Positions 1 to 10,472 are shown, counted from the first letter of the stretch. The stretch is DNA of 62,809 nucleotides from Virgibacillus chiguensis (GCF_900129865.1 NZ_FQXD01000019.1:1-62809), one strand, 5' to 3'. Notes: a model not told the origin generated them from the letters alone. Translations and numbers: made by a program.

Positions 1-722
1 CGTTCCTGGTCTTCTTTGGATAATAAATGAAACACATCTGCTGCGGCAAAAGTAACCGCATTGGCATCATGTTGAACAGCATAATATTGAGCCAGACCTC
101 CGCCAAGAGAATGGCCTGTAAAAACGATGTTGTCCGATCCGTGCTTCTTCACGTATTTTTCTACCACTTGTTCAGCTGCTGTAAATTGATTTTTGGTGTC
201 ATATGTGAGGGTTTTATCTTTGGAGTCAAACTTCGCTTTACCAGTTAATAAAGCAGCATGTTGAGAAGGTGTTCCTAAATAAGGTGTTTTTCTATAATCT
301 TTTTTGGTATAATCGGAATCACCAAGGACAATTCCTTGGATGTCTTCTTCCACATCTTTTAGGGTTTCAGAATAGTCTACGTCTTTTTGGTTATAAACAA
401 TATACCCATTTTTCAATTCTGCTCCACCCCCGGCACCAGCCAATCTAGCATCTTGAGAGGGTGTCGCTAAGTATTTTTCTTTCACTTTGGTGACAGCTGT
501 TTTAGGAAGTTCCGTCCCCCTAAAACTGATAACGATTTCATCTGTATCATCGTTTTGGAGCACATATCCATGTAAACCTGTATCGGAGTCTTTAATAGTT
601 TCGATTGGGATCCAAGTGTTTTTTTCACCGTTGTTTGCATCTATTCTAATCTTACTAATATTATTATAGTATGTACGTTCTGATAATTTTGCTGCTTCAT
701 AATCTCCCAGTTTTTTCATCAT
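1..722 (-). CDS. lipase-like alpha/beta hydrolase, C-terminus outside window
   Basis: About 240 N-terminal residues are visible; the gene runs off the left edge. It starts at an ATGATG pair (722-717) behind a TAGGAGTG ribosome binding site. The nucleophile elbow GHSLGGG lies near residue 202-208, typical of class 3 lipases and related phospholipases, and an early EIVISFRGTE segment matches the oxyanion-hole strand of that fold. No signal peptide is seen. In staphylococcal TslA a lipase domain sits at the N-terminus and a secretion domain at the C-terminus; the visible half would fit such a plan, but the C-terminal half cannot be seen. The divergent neighbour is a small lipoprotein only 30 bp away. 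The hydrolase fold is fairly sure; type VII secretion is inference. Confidence 0.75.
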   Translation of the reverse strand, partial: MMKKLGDYEAAKLSERTYYNNISKIRIDANNGEKNTWIPIETIKDSDTGLHGYVLQNDDTDEIVISFRGTELPKTAVTKVKEKYLATPSQDARLAGAGGGAELKNGYIVYNQKDVDYSETLKDVEEDIQGIVLGDSDYTKKDYRKTPYLGTPSQHAALLTGKAKFDSKDKTLTYDTKNQFTAAEQVVEKYVKKHGSDNIVFTGHSLGGGLAQYYAVQHDANAVTFAAADVFHLLSKEDQE

Positions 723-752
723 ACGTTCACTCCTAAAAAAAGAGGTGGTTGT

Positions 753-1088
753 TTGAAAAGAAAAATTTTAATATTCATTACAATTATTGTACTATTAGGA
801 GGGTGCAATGTGAAGTCGAATAATTCTAATTTTGATGATAACACCATCGAAAAATCAAAAAAGGTGGTAATTAGTTACCTTGAAAATAATTATGAAAATA
901 TAGAAAAAGTGGAATTCAAAAAGGAGCACTCATCACCTATGGGTAGTTTAGTACTCGAAGGAAAAGTTAATGAAAAGGCTTACTTCAACATTGGAATTAA
1001 CAATGACTTTACAATCGGAAGTATAGGAGAAGGAGACGGTTTTCCTGATTTGAAAGATGAGTGTAGAGAAAAAACATGCGACTATTAG
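753..1088 (+). CDS. small lipoprotein, DUF1433-like
   Basis: A 111-residue lipoprotein that begins at a TTG codon 5 bp after an AGAGGTGG ribosome binding site. The signal peptide is KRK, then a hydrophobic stretch, then lipobox LLGGC with the lipidated Cys at residue 18. The mature part has the pattern of DUF1433/cystatin-like lipoproteins: a helix rich in Lys and Tyr, then strands with a PMGSLVLEG segment. It should be anchored on the outer face of the membrane. It is divergent from the lipase-like gene, with the two ribosome binding sites nearly touching, which suggests a functional pair such as a secreted lipase and its surface immunity protein. The family call is from memory of the pattern; the lipoprotein call is firm. 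Confidence 0.7.
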   Translation: MKRKILIFITIIVLLGGCNVKSNNSNFDDNTIEKSKKVVISYLENNYENIEKVEFKKEHSSPMGSLVLEGKVNEKAYFNIGINNDFTIGSIGEGDGFPDLKDECREKTCDY

Positions 1089-1318
1089 TTTGGATGTCCA
1101 TATATCTCTGGATTTGTCGTTAAAGCTTTTTTGCAGTTATATAAAAATTATAAAAATAAAACGATTACAACAACATAAACAAGAAGAAAACAATTTAAGC
1201 ATTATGAAAACACATTTAAAATGGAAGCAACAATTATAATTCTAACAAAACGCAGTCCACCAAAAACTTACTTTCTAGCAAGGGATAAATTAGACGAAGT
1301 TAAGCTAAACAAAAGCAA

Positions 1319-1354
1319 AAGCAGCTTCACCCAATTGAAGAAGCTGCTTTTTTA
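1319..1354 (+). terminator. rho-independent terminator
   Basis: Ten-base perfect stem (1319-1328 with 1340-1349) followed by a T run. It lies 230 bp downstream of the lipoprotein gene. The rest of 1090-1547 holds no gene that I can support. Confidence 0.6.
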
Positions 1355-1547
1355 TTATCCTTTTGTTTCTATTTCCATCTATACATAGGAATAGAAAACG
1401 GGTCATCTGTCATTTTATTTTAATACCATCTAATTAGAAATTCAGTTAGATTATTTCAAAGTAGGTGGTTTAACATAATGAAAGACGGATCCCAAAAAGG
1501 GATATGCAAACAAGGTTGTTAACACCTATCTTCGCAATTATGCTACG

Positions 1548-2027
1548 CTACTGCATACTAGTTAGACTATACGGTATATGCTTCATAAAATACTTTAACC
1601 TTATATTATAATACTTCTCTATATCATTGCCCAAACGGCTCTCCAGAGTTAATAATTCATGAACAATATAATGTAAATCAAGTACATTATCAATGTCCGC
1701 TTCTGCCCAAATAGATTCCAATCTAGCTTTATTAGAGAAAGGAAGCACTGAAAGTATTGCACCTTCTTCCTCATCGTGTTCAATTGAATAATAATGAAAT
1801 TCAGGTATATAGTCCTTCGTTATTCTTTCTTTCCATGTATACAAAGACTTATAAAATTCTAGGATCGGAAGTTCTGCCTCAAAGTATAAAATGTGATTCA
1901 TTTTTATGGAAAACATAGCATCTACTGCTAAAATAGCTGGAACATCACTTCTATCTTTATTTGAGATGATTCCTTTATCACTTACAAAATGGTATTCAAA
2001 ATGGATTTTATTATCCGTAATTTCCAT
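1548..2027 (-). CDS. hypothetical protein, 159 aa
   Basis: I do not recognise this protein. It is acidic, without signal peptide or membrane segment, and has mixed hydrophobic and charged segments typical of a small cytosolic protein. It starts at an ATG beginning MEITDNKIHF. It follows the broken efflux pump on the same strand with a short gap, but no shared role is evident. Coding is supported by an uninterrupted frame of normal composition. Confidence 0.55.
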   Translation of the reverse strand: MEITDNKIHFEYHFVSDKGIISNKDRSDVPAILAVDAMFSIKMNHILYFEAELPILEFYKSLYTWKERITKDYIPEFHYYSIEHDEEEGAILSVLPFSNKARLESIWAEADIDNVLDLHYIVHELLTLESRLGNDIEKYYNIRLKYFMKHIPYSLTSMQ

Positions 2028-2071
2028 TTATCCAGACCCCTTTCATTTAACCATCATTTTGAATCTTTATA

Positions 2072-5057
2072 TTACGTTCTCGAAAATAAACGATAGATAG
2101 CTGGTATTAAAAATAAAGTAATAAAAGTAGAAAATAAGAGCCCTGATATAATTACCGTTGCCAAAGGAGCTTGATAGTCGGCTGACATTCCTGACGCCAT
2201 TGCTAACGGAATCATACCACCAACCGTAGTAAGTGTTGTCATGAAAATAGGACGAATCCGGTCTTGCCCTGCATTTATAATGGAATCTTGGAGAGAATGC
2301 CCTGCTGATAGGAGTTGATTTATTCGGTGAATTAACAGGATAGCATTGTTAAGAACTATTCCCACTAACATAATTAATCCCATCGCTGACATGATGTTTA
2401 GTTCCATTTGTGTCATAAACATTCCAAGTATTACCCCAATAATGGTAACGGGAATGGTAGACATAACAATGAGGGGCTGGCCAAAATGATTAAATTGTAC
2501 AGCCATTACCAAGTAAACTAAAAATACGGCAATAGCTAGTACCAAAAAGGTATCTTTCATTAAATCTTGTTGTTCTTCTAGTTCACCACCTAAAGAAACG
2601 GAATACCCAGCATCTATATTATAACTCTCCACCATGTTTTGAACATCTCGATTCACTGCTCCTAAGTCTCTACCATCGATATCAGCAAATATAGATATAG
2701 AGCGTTCCCCGTTTATATGATAAATCTCTTTTGGTACATTTACTTCCTGCAACTCCATAAAAAAGCTGACAATTTCTTATCACTGTGTCCGGGAGCATCG
2801 AGATTTAATAATGATTCTTTGGTTCCCTTCACATCATTCCAAGACACATGCATAGGGATTTTTCTACCATATTCACCATCAATTTCCCCGATGATATCAC
2901 CTAGCAAGAATTGTTCTAGCCAACTTTTTCATTTCTAATTTGTTAATGCCGTATTTCTCCAACTCATCTTCATTCAATAAGATTTCTTGCATCGTAGAAG
3001 TAGCTTCCATGGAATGACTTGCTTCAACAACACCATCAATCGTTTCGGTTTTAGTAACCATGTCTTTGGCAATAGTTTTTAACTTATCAAAATCCTCTCC
3101 CCTAATCGTTATTTGCACAGGATAGCCACTTGAACCCGAAATAGCTCTGTGAACACTTCTAATTGGATGTTTTCCTTGAAGACTTCGCAACCCCTTCAAT
3201 ATATTGTCCGTTACTTCCTTTTGATTATAATAAATTTCATCCCCACTTGTCATTTTAATAACGGAAGTGAGTGTATTTCCTTGATCTATTATATAATTTG
3301 CCTTCACATCTTTCATCGGTTTTAGTTTTTGATGGATCGACTTAGCTATGACTTGTTTTTCATCATCGGTAGTACCATTTTCTAAGGCAACGCTAATTTC
3401 TGTATACCTGTTGAATACATCAGGCATGATATTCATAGGAATTTTCGGGACAAGAAATAGAGAAGATACAAACGCAAGCAAAAATAAGGCAATAATGAAA
3501 AAGCTCCTTGCTTTTTTAGCAATTATCCACGTCAACATGTTACGGTATAACCCTAATCCGCCGCTTTCTCGTCTCTTTTCCTTTTGTTTGCGCATGTTCA
3601 TAAATCTCTCTGCAAGTGCTGGGATAAAAGTAAAAGCAATAAATACAGAACTAATTAACGTAATAGCAACCACCACGGAAAAAATAATCATGAATTTTCC
3701 AGTTTCCCCACCGATTAATCCTATTGGAAGGAATACAGCAATGGTTGTTAAAACGGAGGCAATAATTGCATTTGCTACTTCACTCGTTCCTTGTATAGCT
3801 GCTTCATAGCCAGCCAATCCTTGTTCTTTTTTCTTATATATGGATTCAAGGACAACAATGGAGGAATCTACCATCATTCCAATTCCCAGTCCTAGCCCTA
3901 CAAGCGTTAACATATTCAAGCTATATCCACCTATCCACATAGAAACCATGGTCAATAAGATAGAGGTGGGTATAGATACACCAATAATAACGGTAGCGCG
4001 GAAATTTCGTAAAAACAACAGTAAAACAAGAACCGCGATTATTCCACCAATGGCTATATTTTTAGTTACACTATACATAGAATCGTTTACAAAATCCCCA
4101 TGCGCCACTATTTCATTCATAGTGAAACCGTTGACTAGATCATCATCACGAATGTCATCTAATGCATGTCTGACGGATTCAGCCAATTCTATTTGCGTTG
4201 TTTCAGGTGCCCCGCCAATTTGCACTAAAATTAAAATCTTTCTGTCCGTTTTTCCATACGTTTGTCGTGTTATCATGAGCATCATTCATGGAAACCTTCG
4301 CAATATCATCAAGCAATACATTTCCAGATGGTGAAGGGATTTGAATATTTTTTATATCGTCAACATTGGTTAATTTTGTATTCCAACGTAAAAAAGTTGC
4401 ATCGTCATCGAATAATTTTCCTACCGTTGATTTACGATTCATTTGCTTCATTATATCTACTGCATGGGTAACTTTAACTCCTTGTTCTAGTAACTTTTCT
4501 CGCTCAAAAGCAATATTAATACGATCATCTTTTATCCCTGAAAATGTCACATCCTGCACTTCTGGCAGTTGTTCCACACGAGGTTTTAATACATTTAACG
4601 CGAATTTCGACATCTCAGACATGTCTCCACCAGAAATATCTAAAATGAATCCGTATTTTGTGCCGGAGCCGTGCCTGCTAACATCCACCTTTTTTATTGC
4701 CGTGGAATTATTTTTAAATGAATGCACTACTGTTTCTAGTTCTCTCACCAAATCCTTATCATAATCATCTTTAAAATAAGTCTGGATGAAGCTTCCCCCC
4801 ATATATGTTGTCGATTCCATGTTACTAATTCCATCAACTTTCTGTAATGCTTGTTCAAGTGGTGTGGTAATGTCATTTTCCACGTCTACTGCAGTTAAAT
4901 CCCCTGCATCAACTTCAATGGAAGCGCCATTTAAATCAACTACGGGAGTCAATTCCCTGTCTAAATTCAAGAAAGCATAACTTCCCAAAAAGATAATGAA
5001 AATTACCAACAAAGTAATGAAAACTTTCCTTTTGATAACAAACTTTAGTAATCTCAT
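2072..5057 (-). pseudogene. RND-family efflux transporter (SwrC/YerP-like), frameshifted
   Basis: Three consecutive minus-strand frames (5057-4203, 4285-2897, 2758-2072) together give one AcrB/HAE-type transporter of about 1000 residues, close to the length of Gram-positive SwrC/YerP proteins. The N-terminal membrane helix after MRLLKFVIKRK, the porter domain, the TM4 motif GIGMMVDSSIVVLE (the proton-relay region) and the C-terminal TM bundle are all there. The frame changes near 4230 in a T/A-rich run, near 2930 in an A run, and again near 2765 in a T run; between 2765 and 2930 a third frame carries the missing piece (GDIIGEIDGEYGRKIPMHVSW). Such pumps export lipophilic compounds such as surfactin. 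All three breaks are in or beside homopolymers, so base-call error is possible, but three in one gene suggests a dead gene. Confidence 0.85.
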
Positions 5058-5086
5058 AACATTCTCCCTCGCTAAGATATGTAAAT

Positions 5087-5167
5087 TTAATGAACCGTAA
5101 CATCATCCAAAATCGTATTCATGTTCGCTGGCGCTATACAAGCTGTCCATTGCTCTTTTTTCTTCAT
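5087..5167 (-). CDS. possible 26-aa leader peptide upstream of the RND pump
   Basis: A short frame starting ATGAAGAAAAAAGAGC, preceded by a strong AGGGAGGG ribosome binding site, ends 30 bp before the pump start. It encodes MKKKEQWTACIAPANMNTIL and six more residues. It may be a leader peptide or the debris of a regulator. Nothing in it is recognisable, and apart from it 5058-5420 looks empty. Confidence 0.25.
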   Translation of the reverse strand: MKKKEQWTACIAPANMNTILDDVTVH

Positions 5168-5426
5168 TTACCCTCCCTTTCTATAGGCTACATACATTAT
5201 ATAGAGTGCCGCTACGTCACTTTCAAGACCATATTGCTCTTTTTTTATGAAAGGAATTATTTATTGTTAGCTATTCACTTTTGCCATCAAAGTTTTTGTT
5301 ATATCGCTTTTTTGCATAAGGAGACTATGGATTGAAGGGAATCCAAATTATAATATTAAGAGGTTCATGAGATACAGCTAACTACACTATGTAGCTTGGT
5401 AGCTTTCCTAAAATAAACAAATAAAA

Positions 5427-5455
5427 AGCGTTCTAATAACTAGCATTAGAACGCT
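5427..5455 (-). terminator. rho-independent terminator of the RNHCP gene
   Basis: Perfect 11-bp inverted repeat (5427-5437 with 5445-5455). On the minus strand it is followed by TTTTTATTTG. It lies 16 bp past the stop of the 105-aa gene. Confidence 0.8.
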
Positions 5456-5470
5456 CTCTCTTTTGTAGCT

Positions 5471-5788
5471 TTATTTTAGTTGTAACTGATACATAAGTTG
5501 AATAATATTATCTTCTTGTACGGTATCTGTTGCTGCCTTGTTCTTTTGTGTTTTCTTGCATTTTACACATTGATGTAATATCTGATGTCCTTTTTTCGCA
5601 GAGTAGTCTAAGGCTATTGGTTTCATTAGCCCCTTACATTCACTTAAACGATCACCAGGGGTATTGTCCAAATGTTTGGAATATAAACAGTAAGGGCAAT
5701 GATTCCGATAACTACCATTTGTTAATCGTATAACTTCAGCACCACATTTTTCACATTGAAAAGAGGTATTCTCTCGTTTTCTAGTCAT
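5471..5788 (-). CDS. RNHCP domain protein
   Basis: A 105-residue protein with two zinc-ribbon-like Cys pairs: CEKCG near residue 13-17 and the signature RNHCPYCL near residues 29-36 that names the RNHCP family, then CVKCKK near residue 75. These proteins are small predicted metal-binding proteins of unknown role. The gene stands alone: it has its own terminator and more than 500 bp of empty sequence upstream. The family call is firm from the motif; no function is claimed. Confidence 0.85.
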   Translation of the reverse strand: MTRKRENTSFQCEKCGAEVIRLTNGSYRNHCPYCLYSKHLDNTPGDRLSECKGLMKPIALDYSAKKGHQILHQCVKCKKTQKNKAATDTVQEDNIIQLMYQLQLK

Positions 5789-6290
5789 TGGCTTTCCTCC
5801 AAGATGAATTTTTTCACCTATGGAGAAAAGGGTTCCGTTTGTTTTTCTGCGTGTAGCAGTTCCAGGCTTTGAATAAGAGAGACCTATTCACCGTTTTATT
5901 TTTTAAACGATTACTTCTAGTTCCAGCTTCACAAAGGCATATTCCATCCCTTGATTCGAACCTCGGTTGACTTTATATATTTGTACCAACCACTGTGATG
6001 CGGCTATAACGCCACATCCCACTAGTACGTGTCATTATTCATCACTGGCATTGGCATCGTCCCCTAGAAAGCATAAAGGTTAAAAGAGAATAATAAAATA
6101 TGAATCACTCCTTAAAGTTACAAAAGTTTATATTATTATATCAAAGTTCGCATAATATAACCGTCCTTCGTTCAAAAAACCTTTCCTCAAAGCGATTTAA
6201 CTTTTAATAAAGTGCATTTCTAATCAGTGGAGATTTTCTTCACCCCTAAGTGAACGAATCATAATTGGAGCGTACGAAAAATCAGTATAA
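5789..6290. other. intergenic region without recognisable gene
   Basis: Both strands are broken by frequent stops. I see no RNA gene and no convincing remnant. The middle part (about 5930-6070) is somewhat less AT-rich than its flanks. Confidence 0.5.
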
Positions 6291-6872
6291 CTATTCAACA
6301 ACTTTAAAGTCTATTGTCGCTTTTATATTTACTCTTTCTTGATCCTCTAAGGAAAAATCTGTCTCACCATGGACAACATAGTATCCTGGAGGAAAACTAT
6401 CCATTTCAGAAAATTTTTCCATATAATCCAAGTAATCACTGGAACCATCTTCCACATAGTTTCCACTTTTCCTGTATTCTTCTCTGTAAGGTTTTCCTTG
6501 TTTAAGAGTCGTTGTCATGGCGATTTCGTTTACAGTAAATCCAATGTCAAACCCACGTATCTTTTCTTCCATTGGAAAAAGCATAGCAGATGATGAATGA
6601 TGAATATCAACCTCATTTTTATCGCCTACATAAGTTATTTCGCCATATACTTTCACATTATCCCTTGCTTCATACTCTTGCTTTTCACTGACGAGCCGAA
6701 AAACAAAGTCACCTTGACTATTTTCGTCTACTTTCTTTTTCACGTTATATTTTTCTAAATCACTATTGCTAATCTGCATGGGTGAGCTACACCCTGAAAA
6801 TAAAAGAATAAGAATTGCTGTAAAAGCTATAAAATATTTATAACTATGGATTTCTCCTCTTTTTCGCATCAT
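6291..6872 (-). CDS. lipoprotein, possibly with a BsuPI-like beta domain
   Basis: A 193-residue lipoprotein with a basic N-terminus, a hydrophobic stretch and a lipobox LFSGC with the acylated Cys near residue 28. The mature part contains beta-rich segments (DNVKVYGEITYVGD, FPPGYYVVHGETDF) that resemble the immunoglobulin-like BsuPI proteinase-inhibitor fold; this resemblance is tentative. The start is an ATGATG pair preceded by GGAAGG. It should be anchored on the cell surface. No operon partner is evident; the acetyltransferase gene upstream ends about 80 bp away on the same strand. Confidence 0.65.
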   Translation of the reverse strand: MMRKRGEIHSYKYFIAFTAILILLFSGCSSPMQISNSDLEKYNVKKKVDENSQGDFVFRLVSEKQEYEARDNVKVYGEITYVGDKNEVDIHHSSSAMLFPMEEKIRGFDIGFTVNEIAMTTTLKQGKPYREEYRKSGNYVEDGSSDYLDYMEKFSEMDSFPPGYYVVHGETDFSLEDQERVNIKATIDFKVVE

Positions 6873-6950
6873 TTTGGTCTAACCTTCCTTTCATAGAAGC
6901 TCCCCCCGTTTGTAGCTTGGTATAATATTTCTTCAATGAACCATTGCATG

Positions 6951-7781
6951 TTATTCAAGGGAAAAATCATACCCTACATAATTAAATATATTTCGTAAAC
7001 CGATATTTTCCGCAACTGCAACAGAAGGTTTATTCACTTCCATACAATCCCAATATGGAACCAAATTATTCTCCATGCAATCTTCCACAAAATGATGGGC
7101 AATTCTTTGAGCCAACTTTTTCCCCTGATGCGCTTTTAATGTTTCAATATCTATGCAGTGGACATTGCCCGCGACAAACCCCGAGAAACAAACACTTACG
7201 ATTTCATTTTGATAAACCATACAATAACCCATACCATTACGCAAAAAACTTTCCACAGAATCCCAATATTCTAATATTTTCCTCTGTAAAAAAGCGGTGT
7301 TTTTTATAGCGTTATTATCATTTTCAAATAGAAAATCACACATGTTTGCAACCTTATATGCTTGTTCAACCTCAGGTTTACTATTGCCCTTATAATCTCC
7401 TTGCTGTAAACTATAAACCTTCTGATTCCACTTTCCCAACTTACGATGTTCGAACGTCTTTTCCATAACTTGATTCCACTTTTCATGATTCCCAATACCT
7501 TCAAACCATTTTAATTGGACTTTCTTTGCCTCTGGTATAATGACATGGTTGATAAAGTTGTTTAGTTCGTGATTAAATGCTTCATTTTGCTCGTTTCCGA
7601 AAAAAATGAATCCATCATTATTTCCTAACCAAATAACCCCAGATGCAGGGTCATTAACATCATCTACAAAAATACGACCAGGATTTATATTTTCCACAAT
7701 TGCAATTGCTTCTAATTGCCCTTGTTCATTTATCAACTTTCTACACTTTTTAAATGAAGCTTTATCCAATTCCGATATCAT
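6951..7781 (-). CDS. GNAT acetyltransferase, ZmaR-like family
   Basis: A 276-residue protein of the two-part GNAT_acetyltransferase family that includes ZmaR, the zwittermicin A resistance enzyme. The first half is the degenerate N-terminal lobe (GVIWLGNNDGFIFFGN). The second half holds the acetyl-CoA fold, with strand SVCFSGFVAGNVHCIDIETL, the CoA-binding loop AHQGKKLAQRIAHHFVEDC, and a C-terminal WDCMEVNKPSVAVAENIGL segment conserved in this family. Family members acetylate small molecules, in some cases antibiotics; the substrate here is unknown. It lies directly downstream of an S9 peptidase gene on the same strand, about 45 bp apart. Confidence 0.8.
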   Translation of the reverse strand: MISELDKASFKKCRKLINEQGQLEAIAIVENINPGRIFVDDVNDPASGVIWLGNNDGFIFFGNEQNEAFNHELNNFINHVIIPEAKKVQLKWFEGIGNHEKWNQVMEKTFEHRKLGKWNQKVYSLQQGDYKGNSKPEVEQAYKVANMCDFLFENDNNAIKNTAFLQRKILEYWDSVESFLRNGMGYCMVYQNEIVSVCFSGFVAGNVHCIDIETLKAHQGKKLAQRIAHHFVEDCMENNLVPYWDCMEVNKPSVAVAENIGLRNIFNYVGYDFSLE

Positions 7782-7825
7782 AAGACATCCCCCAACCTCT
7801 CAACTCTCAATTTTAAGAAACCGCT

Positions 7826-9841
7826 TTATAAAACCCTAAAGTCTTTCCTGCTCTCTCCAAGAATATAGTGTGAAAACCACATCAAATTCTGCTTCATAAT
7901 AGCTACATTCATTTCTGGTTGGTCAGAACTATATGCCATTCCTTTGAATATGACTAATTCTGTATCAACTTCCATATCCTTTAATCCTTGATAAACCTCA
8001 AATGCATTTGGAGTTGGAACTCTTGCATCCTTTTCGCCATGTTGGATTAAGGTAGGCGTACAAGCTGATTTAATATATGTCATTGGTGAGGTTTTAGCAT
8101 ATATCTCTGGGTCATTCCATGGATTATTTCCTAAATGCATCCTAATAAAATAAGGCATATCTGTATTTACATAGTGAGTACGCCAATTCGTAATTCCACC
8201 CCCAACTGAAATCGCTTTAAATCTACTACTAAATGTGGAACAAAAAGCTGCTATATATCCGCCGTTGCTCCATCCCATAGCCCCTACTCTATCTTTATCT
8301 GCAATACCTTCGTCAACTAGTTTATCCACTTCAGATATAACATCATCGTAGTAAGCAGTTCCCAATTTTTTATAGTTTGCTCTTAAAAATTCATTACCAT
8401 AACCAGAACTTCCCCTGTAATTTGGTTCTAAAACGATAAAGCCTTTTTCAATAAACTGTTTAATAGGATACTTCTCATTAAAACAGTCTGAGAATATGGG
8501 AAAGGATGCCCAAGCCGGACCACCATGGATTACCACTAATAAGGGATATTTTTTATTTCTTTTAAACTCCACCGGGGTCGATAAAACACCCTCTATCTCC
8601 TGCCCGTCACTATTTTGCCATGAGATTATTTCCCTGTTACTTTTAAGCTTTTCTTTGAAAAAGCTATTTTCATTGGTTATTTTTTTATCATCTAAATAAA
8701 TTTCAAAGGTTTCATTTGTTATAGCCTTATTATAGGATATATGATTTCCGTCACTTGTTATAGAAGCATCCAATATAAAGCTATCTGCCTTTTCACTTAA
8801 CAATTCCATCGTTCCATCCTCAGATAACAACCCAATAAGATAATTGGTTTTGTTCTGCCATCGAATGAAAATTCCTTTAGCTGTCCATTGTATTGGAATA
8901 ACCGTACTATCAAAATCTTTTAAAGGTTGAATTAACTCCCTATGATAAATGTCATATATTTCTAATGTACTGTCTTGAATATGGGTCTTATAATAATCTC
9001 TCTCCCTGATGCTTGCTGAGTAGCATATTTTGTTACCTTCAGGAGAAAAGCAAACACTCCCTCCCAACAGTTTATCTATATTCATCTTTTGCAGCTCGCC
9101 AAATTTAATGTCTAGTATGTATAGATCTCCATTAATATAATTTTCCATGTTTGGGCTTGGTGTAGCCATCATTACAGCCTTTTCTCCATCATTTGAGATA
9201 TCAAATTCATGGATATGGAAATCCATTTCATCCGTTAGCTGATAAACAGCACTAGTTTCCTGTTCATCTTTATCCTCACTGGCACTATCATTTTTTTCTA
9301 TACGTCCAAATTTATAGTTGTGTATCAGTTTTTCTATTTTAATGTAGTATAAACAATTATTCTGGTATTCCTTACCTATATGTTGAAAATTCCCATAAAG
9401 TTTTTTACGTTTCTTTATCATCTCAGATTCTTTTGACTGTGCGATATAATAAAAACCCTTACTATTGACATCCCATTTGAATTTACTTACTCCTTCTTCC
9501 TCATCCGTAATTTGAACACCACTATCATGATCTATGGACTTAATAAAGATCTGATTTTTCTTAATACCCTTGTCACCAACTGGACTAAGATATGCGATAT
9601 ACCTACAATCCGGCGACCAAGATGGAGATGTACTATCTATATCTCTAGGTGTTAACGGATAACGAATCCCCTTTTCTTTTTCATATATCCATACATGATT
9701 CCTATAAGTATTGTCTTGCCAGTTAGCCGTCCTCTTTACAAATGCTACATTTTTGCCATTATCACTGATGTTCGTATCCAATAAGGTTGGTAAGGAAATA
9801 ATCTCTTCTATATTTAGATATGCTTTTTCATTCAATTTCAA
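7826..9841 (-). CDS. S9 family prolyl oligopeptidase / acylaminoacyl peptidase
   Basis: A serine peptidase of about 671 residues. The N-terminal two thirds are WD-like beta-propeller repeats; the C-terminal third is the alpha/beta hydrolase catalytic domain with HGGPAWASFP, the nucleophile elbow GWSNGGYIAA and the Asp-loop segment QHGEKDARVP. The active-site His should lie near the C-terminus, but the usual GHG context is not seen (the equivalent region reads FKGMAYSSDQPE), so activity may be impaired. I chose the TTG at 9841 because an AGGGGG ribosome binding site sits 5 bp upstream; an ATG at 9889 is possible but has no good site. It would act on short peptides in the cytosol. Confidence 0.8.
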   Translation of the reverse strand: MKLNEKAYLNIEEIISLPTLLDTNISDNGKNVAFVKRTANWQDNTYRNHVWIYEKEKGIRYPLTPRDIDSTSPSWSPDCRYIAYLSPVGDKGIKKNQIFIKSIDHDSGVQITDEEEGVSKFKWDVNSKGFYYIAQSKESEMIKKRKKLYGNFQHIGKEYQNNCLYYIKIEKLIHNYKFGRIEKNDSASEDKDEQETSAVYQLTDEMDFHIHEFDISNDGEKAVMMATPSPNMENYINGDLYILDIKFGELQKMNIDKLLGGSVCFSPEGNKICYSASIRERDYYKTHIQDSTLEIYDIYHRELIQPLKDFDSTVIPIQWTAKGIFIRWQNKTNYLIGLLSEDGTMELLSEKADSFILDASITSDGNHISYNKAITNETFEIYLDDKKITNENSFFKEKLKSNREIISWQNSDGQEIEGVLSTPVEFKRNKKYPLLVVIHGGPAWASFPIFSDCFNEKYPIKQFIEKGFIVLEPNYRGSSGYGNEFLRANYKKLGTAYYDDVISEVDKLVDEGIADKDRVGAMGWSNGGYIAAFCSTFSSRFKAISVGGGITNWRTHYVNTDMPYFIRMHLGNNPWNDPEIYAKTSPMTYIKSACTPTLIQHGEKDARVPTPNAFEVYQGLKDMEVDTELVIFKGMAYSSDQPEMNVAIMKQNLMWFSHYILGESRKDFRVL

Positions 9842-10076
9842 TAATACCCCCTTTTGTAAAATATGGTAATTTAATAATCTTATAATCACCTCTGCCCTAT
9901 GCTGAACCCATATAAGGTGTTCAACTTCCCCTACTGTAATGCCTTGACCAACAATATTTCTTCATTTTAGTTGTTCTTTTTCTTTTCGACACAAAACACC
10001 CCTTTAGAAAATCATATCCAAAGGGGGATTTCACCGCAACATTTTTCAAAAAATTTAAGTTCTTTTAATTTAAAAG

Positions 10077-10472
10077 CTATATTTTATATGATCTTATTTC
10101 TTTTACCTTTGCAGATTTTGCAGCATTACGAAACATATATACATCACAGAAATCAATTTTTACACCATTTGCTAATGAAATCACACCATTTATGGAAGCA
10201 TATTTCCCATGAGTTATCACTTGGTAAATTTCGAGACAATCAATGATGCTTTTATTTTCATTCTGCAAAATGGTGATTAATGAACATTGACCTTCTATTT
10301 TTTTATTATCTTTTAACTGATACAGTATTATAGATTCATCTGCATATTCCTTAATGATTTCAATTTGATGCTTTAATATAGCTACTGTAAAATCAATGAC
10401 TATTTGTTTCCTTGGGGCATTATCACACCCTTTGGGAATGATCATTTTCGTTTCATTTGGGTAACTGTTCAC
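10077..10472 (-). CDS. hypothetical protein, 131 aa
   Basis: I do not recognise it for certain. The order of elements (long helix with KHQIEIIKEYADESIILYQL, then several strands, then FCDVYMFRNAAKSAKVKEIR) is like NTF2/SnoaL-type small proteins, but no catalytic motif is clear. It stands alone beside IS debris. The frame is intact. Confidence 0.5.
   Translation of the reverse strand: MNSYPNETKMIIPKGCDNAPRKQIVIDFTVAILKHQIEIIKEYADESIILYQLKDNKKIEGQCSLITILQNENKSIIDCLEIYQVITHGKYASINGVISLANGVKIDFCDVYMFRNAAKSAKVKEIRSYKI

Noticed and set aside
3348-4764. Several 130-160 aa plus-strand frames
   Set aside because: They are antisense shadows of the RND pump, which has strong family motifs on the minus strand.
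7055-7309. Plus-strand frames within the acetyltransferase region
   Set aside because: Shadows of the ZmaR-like gene on the minus strand.
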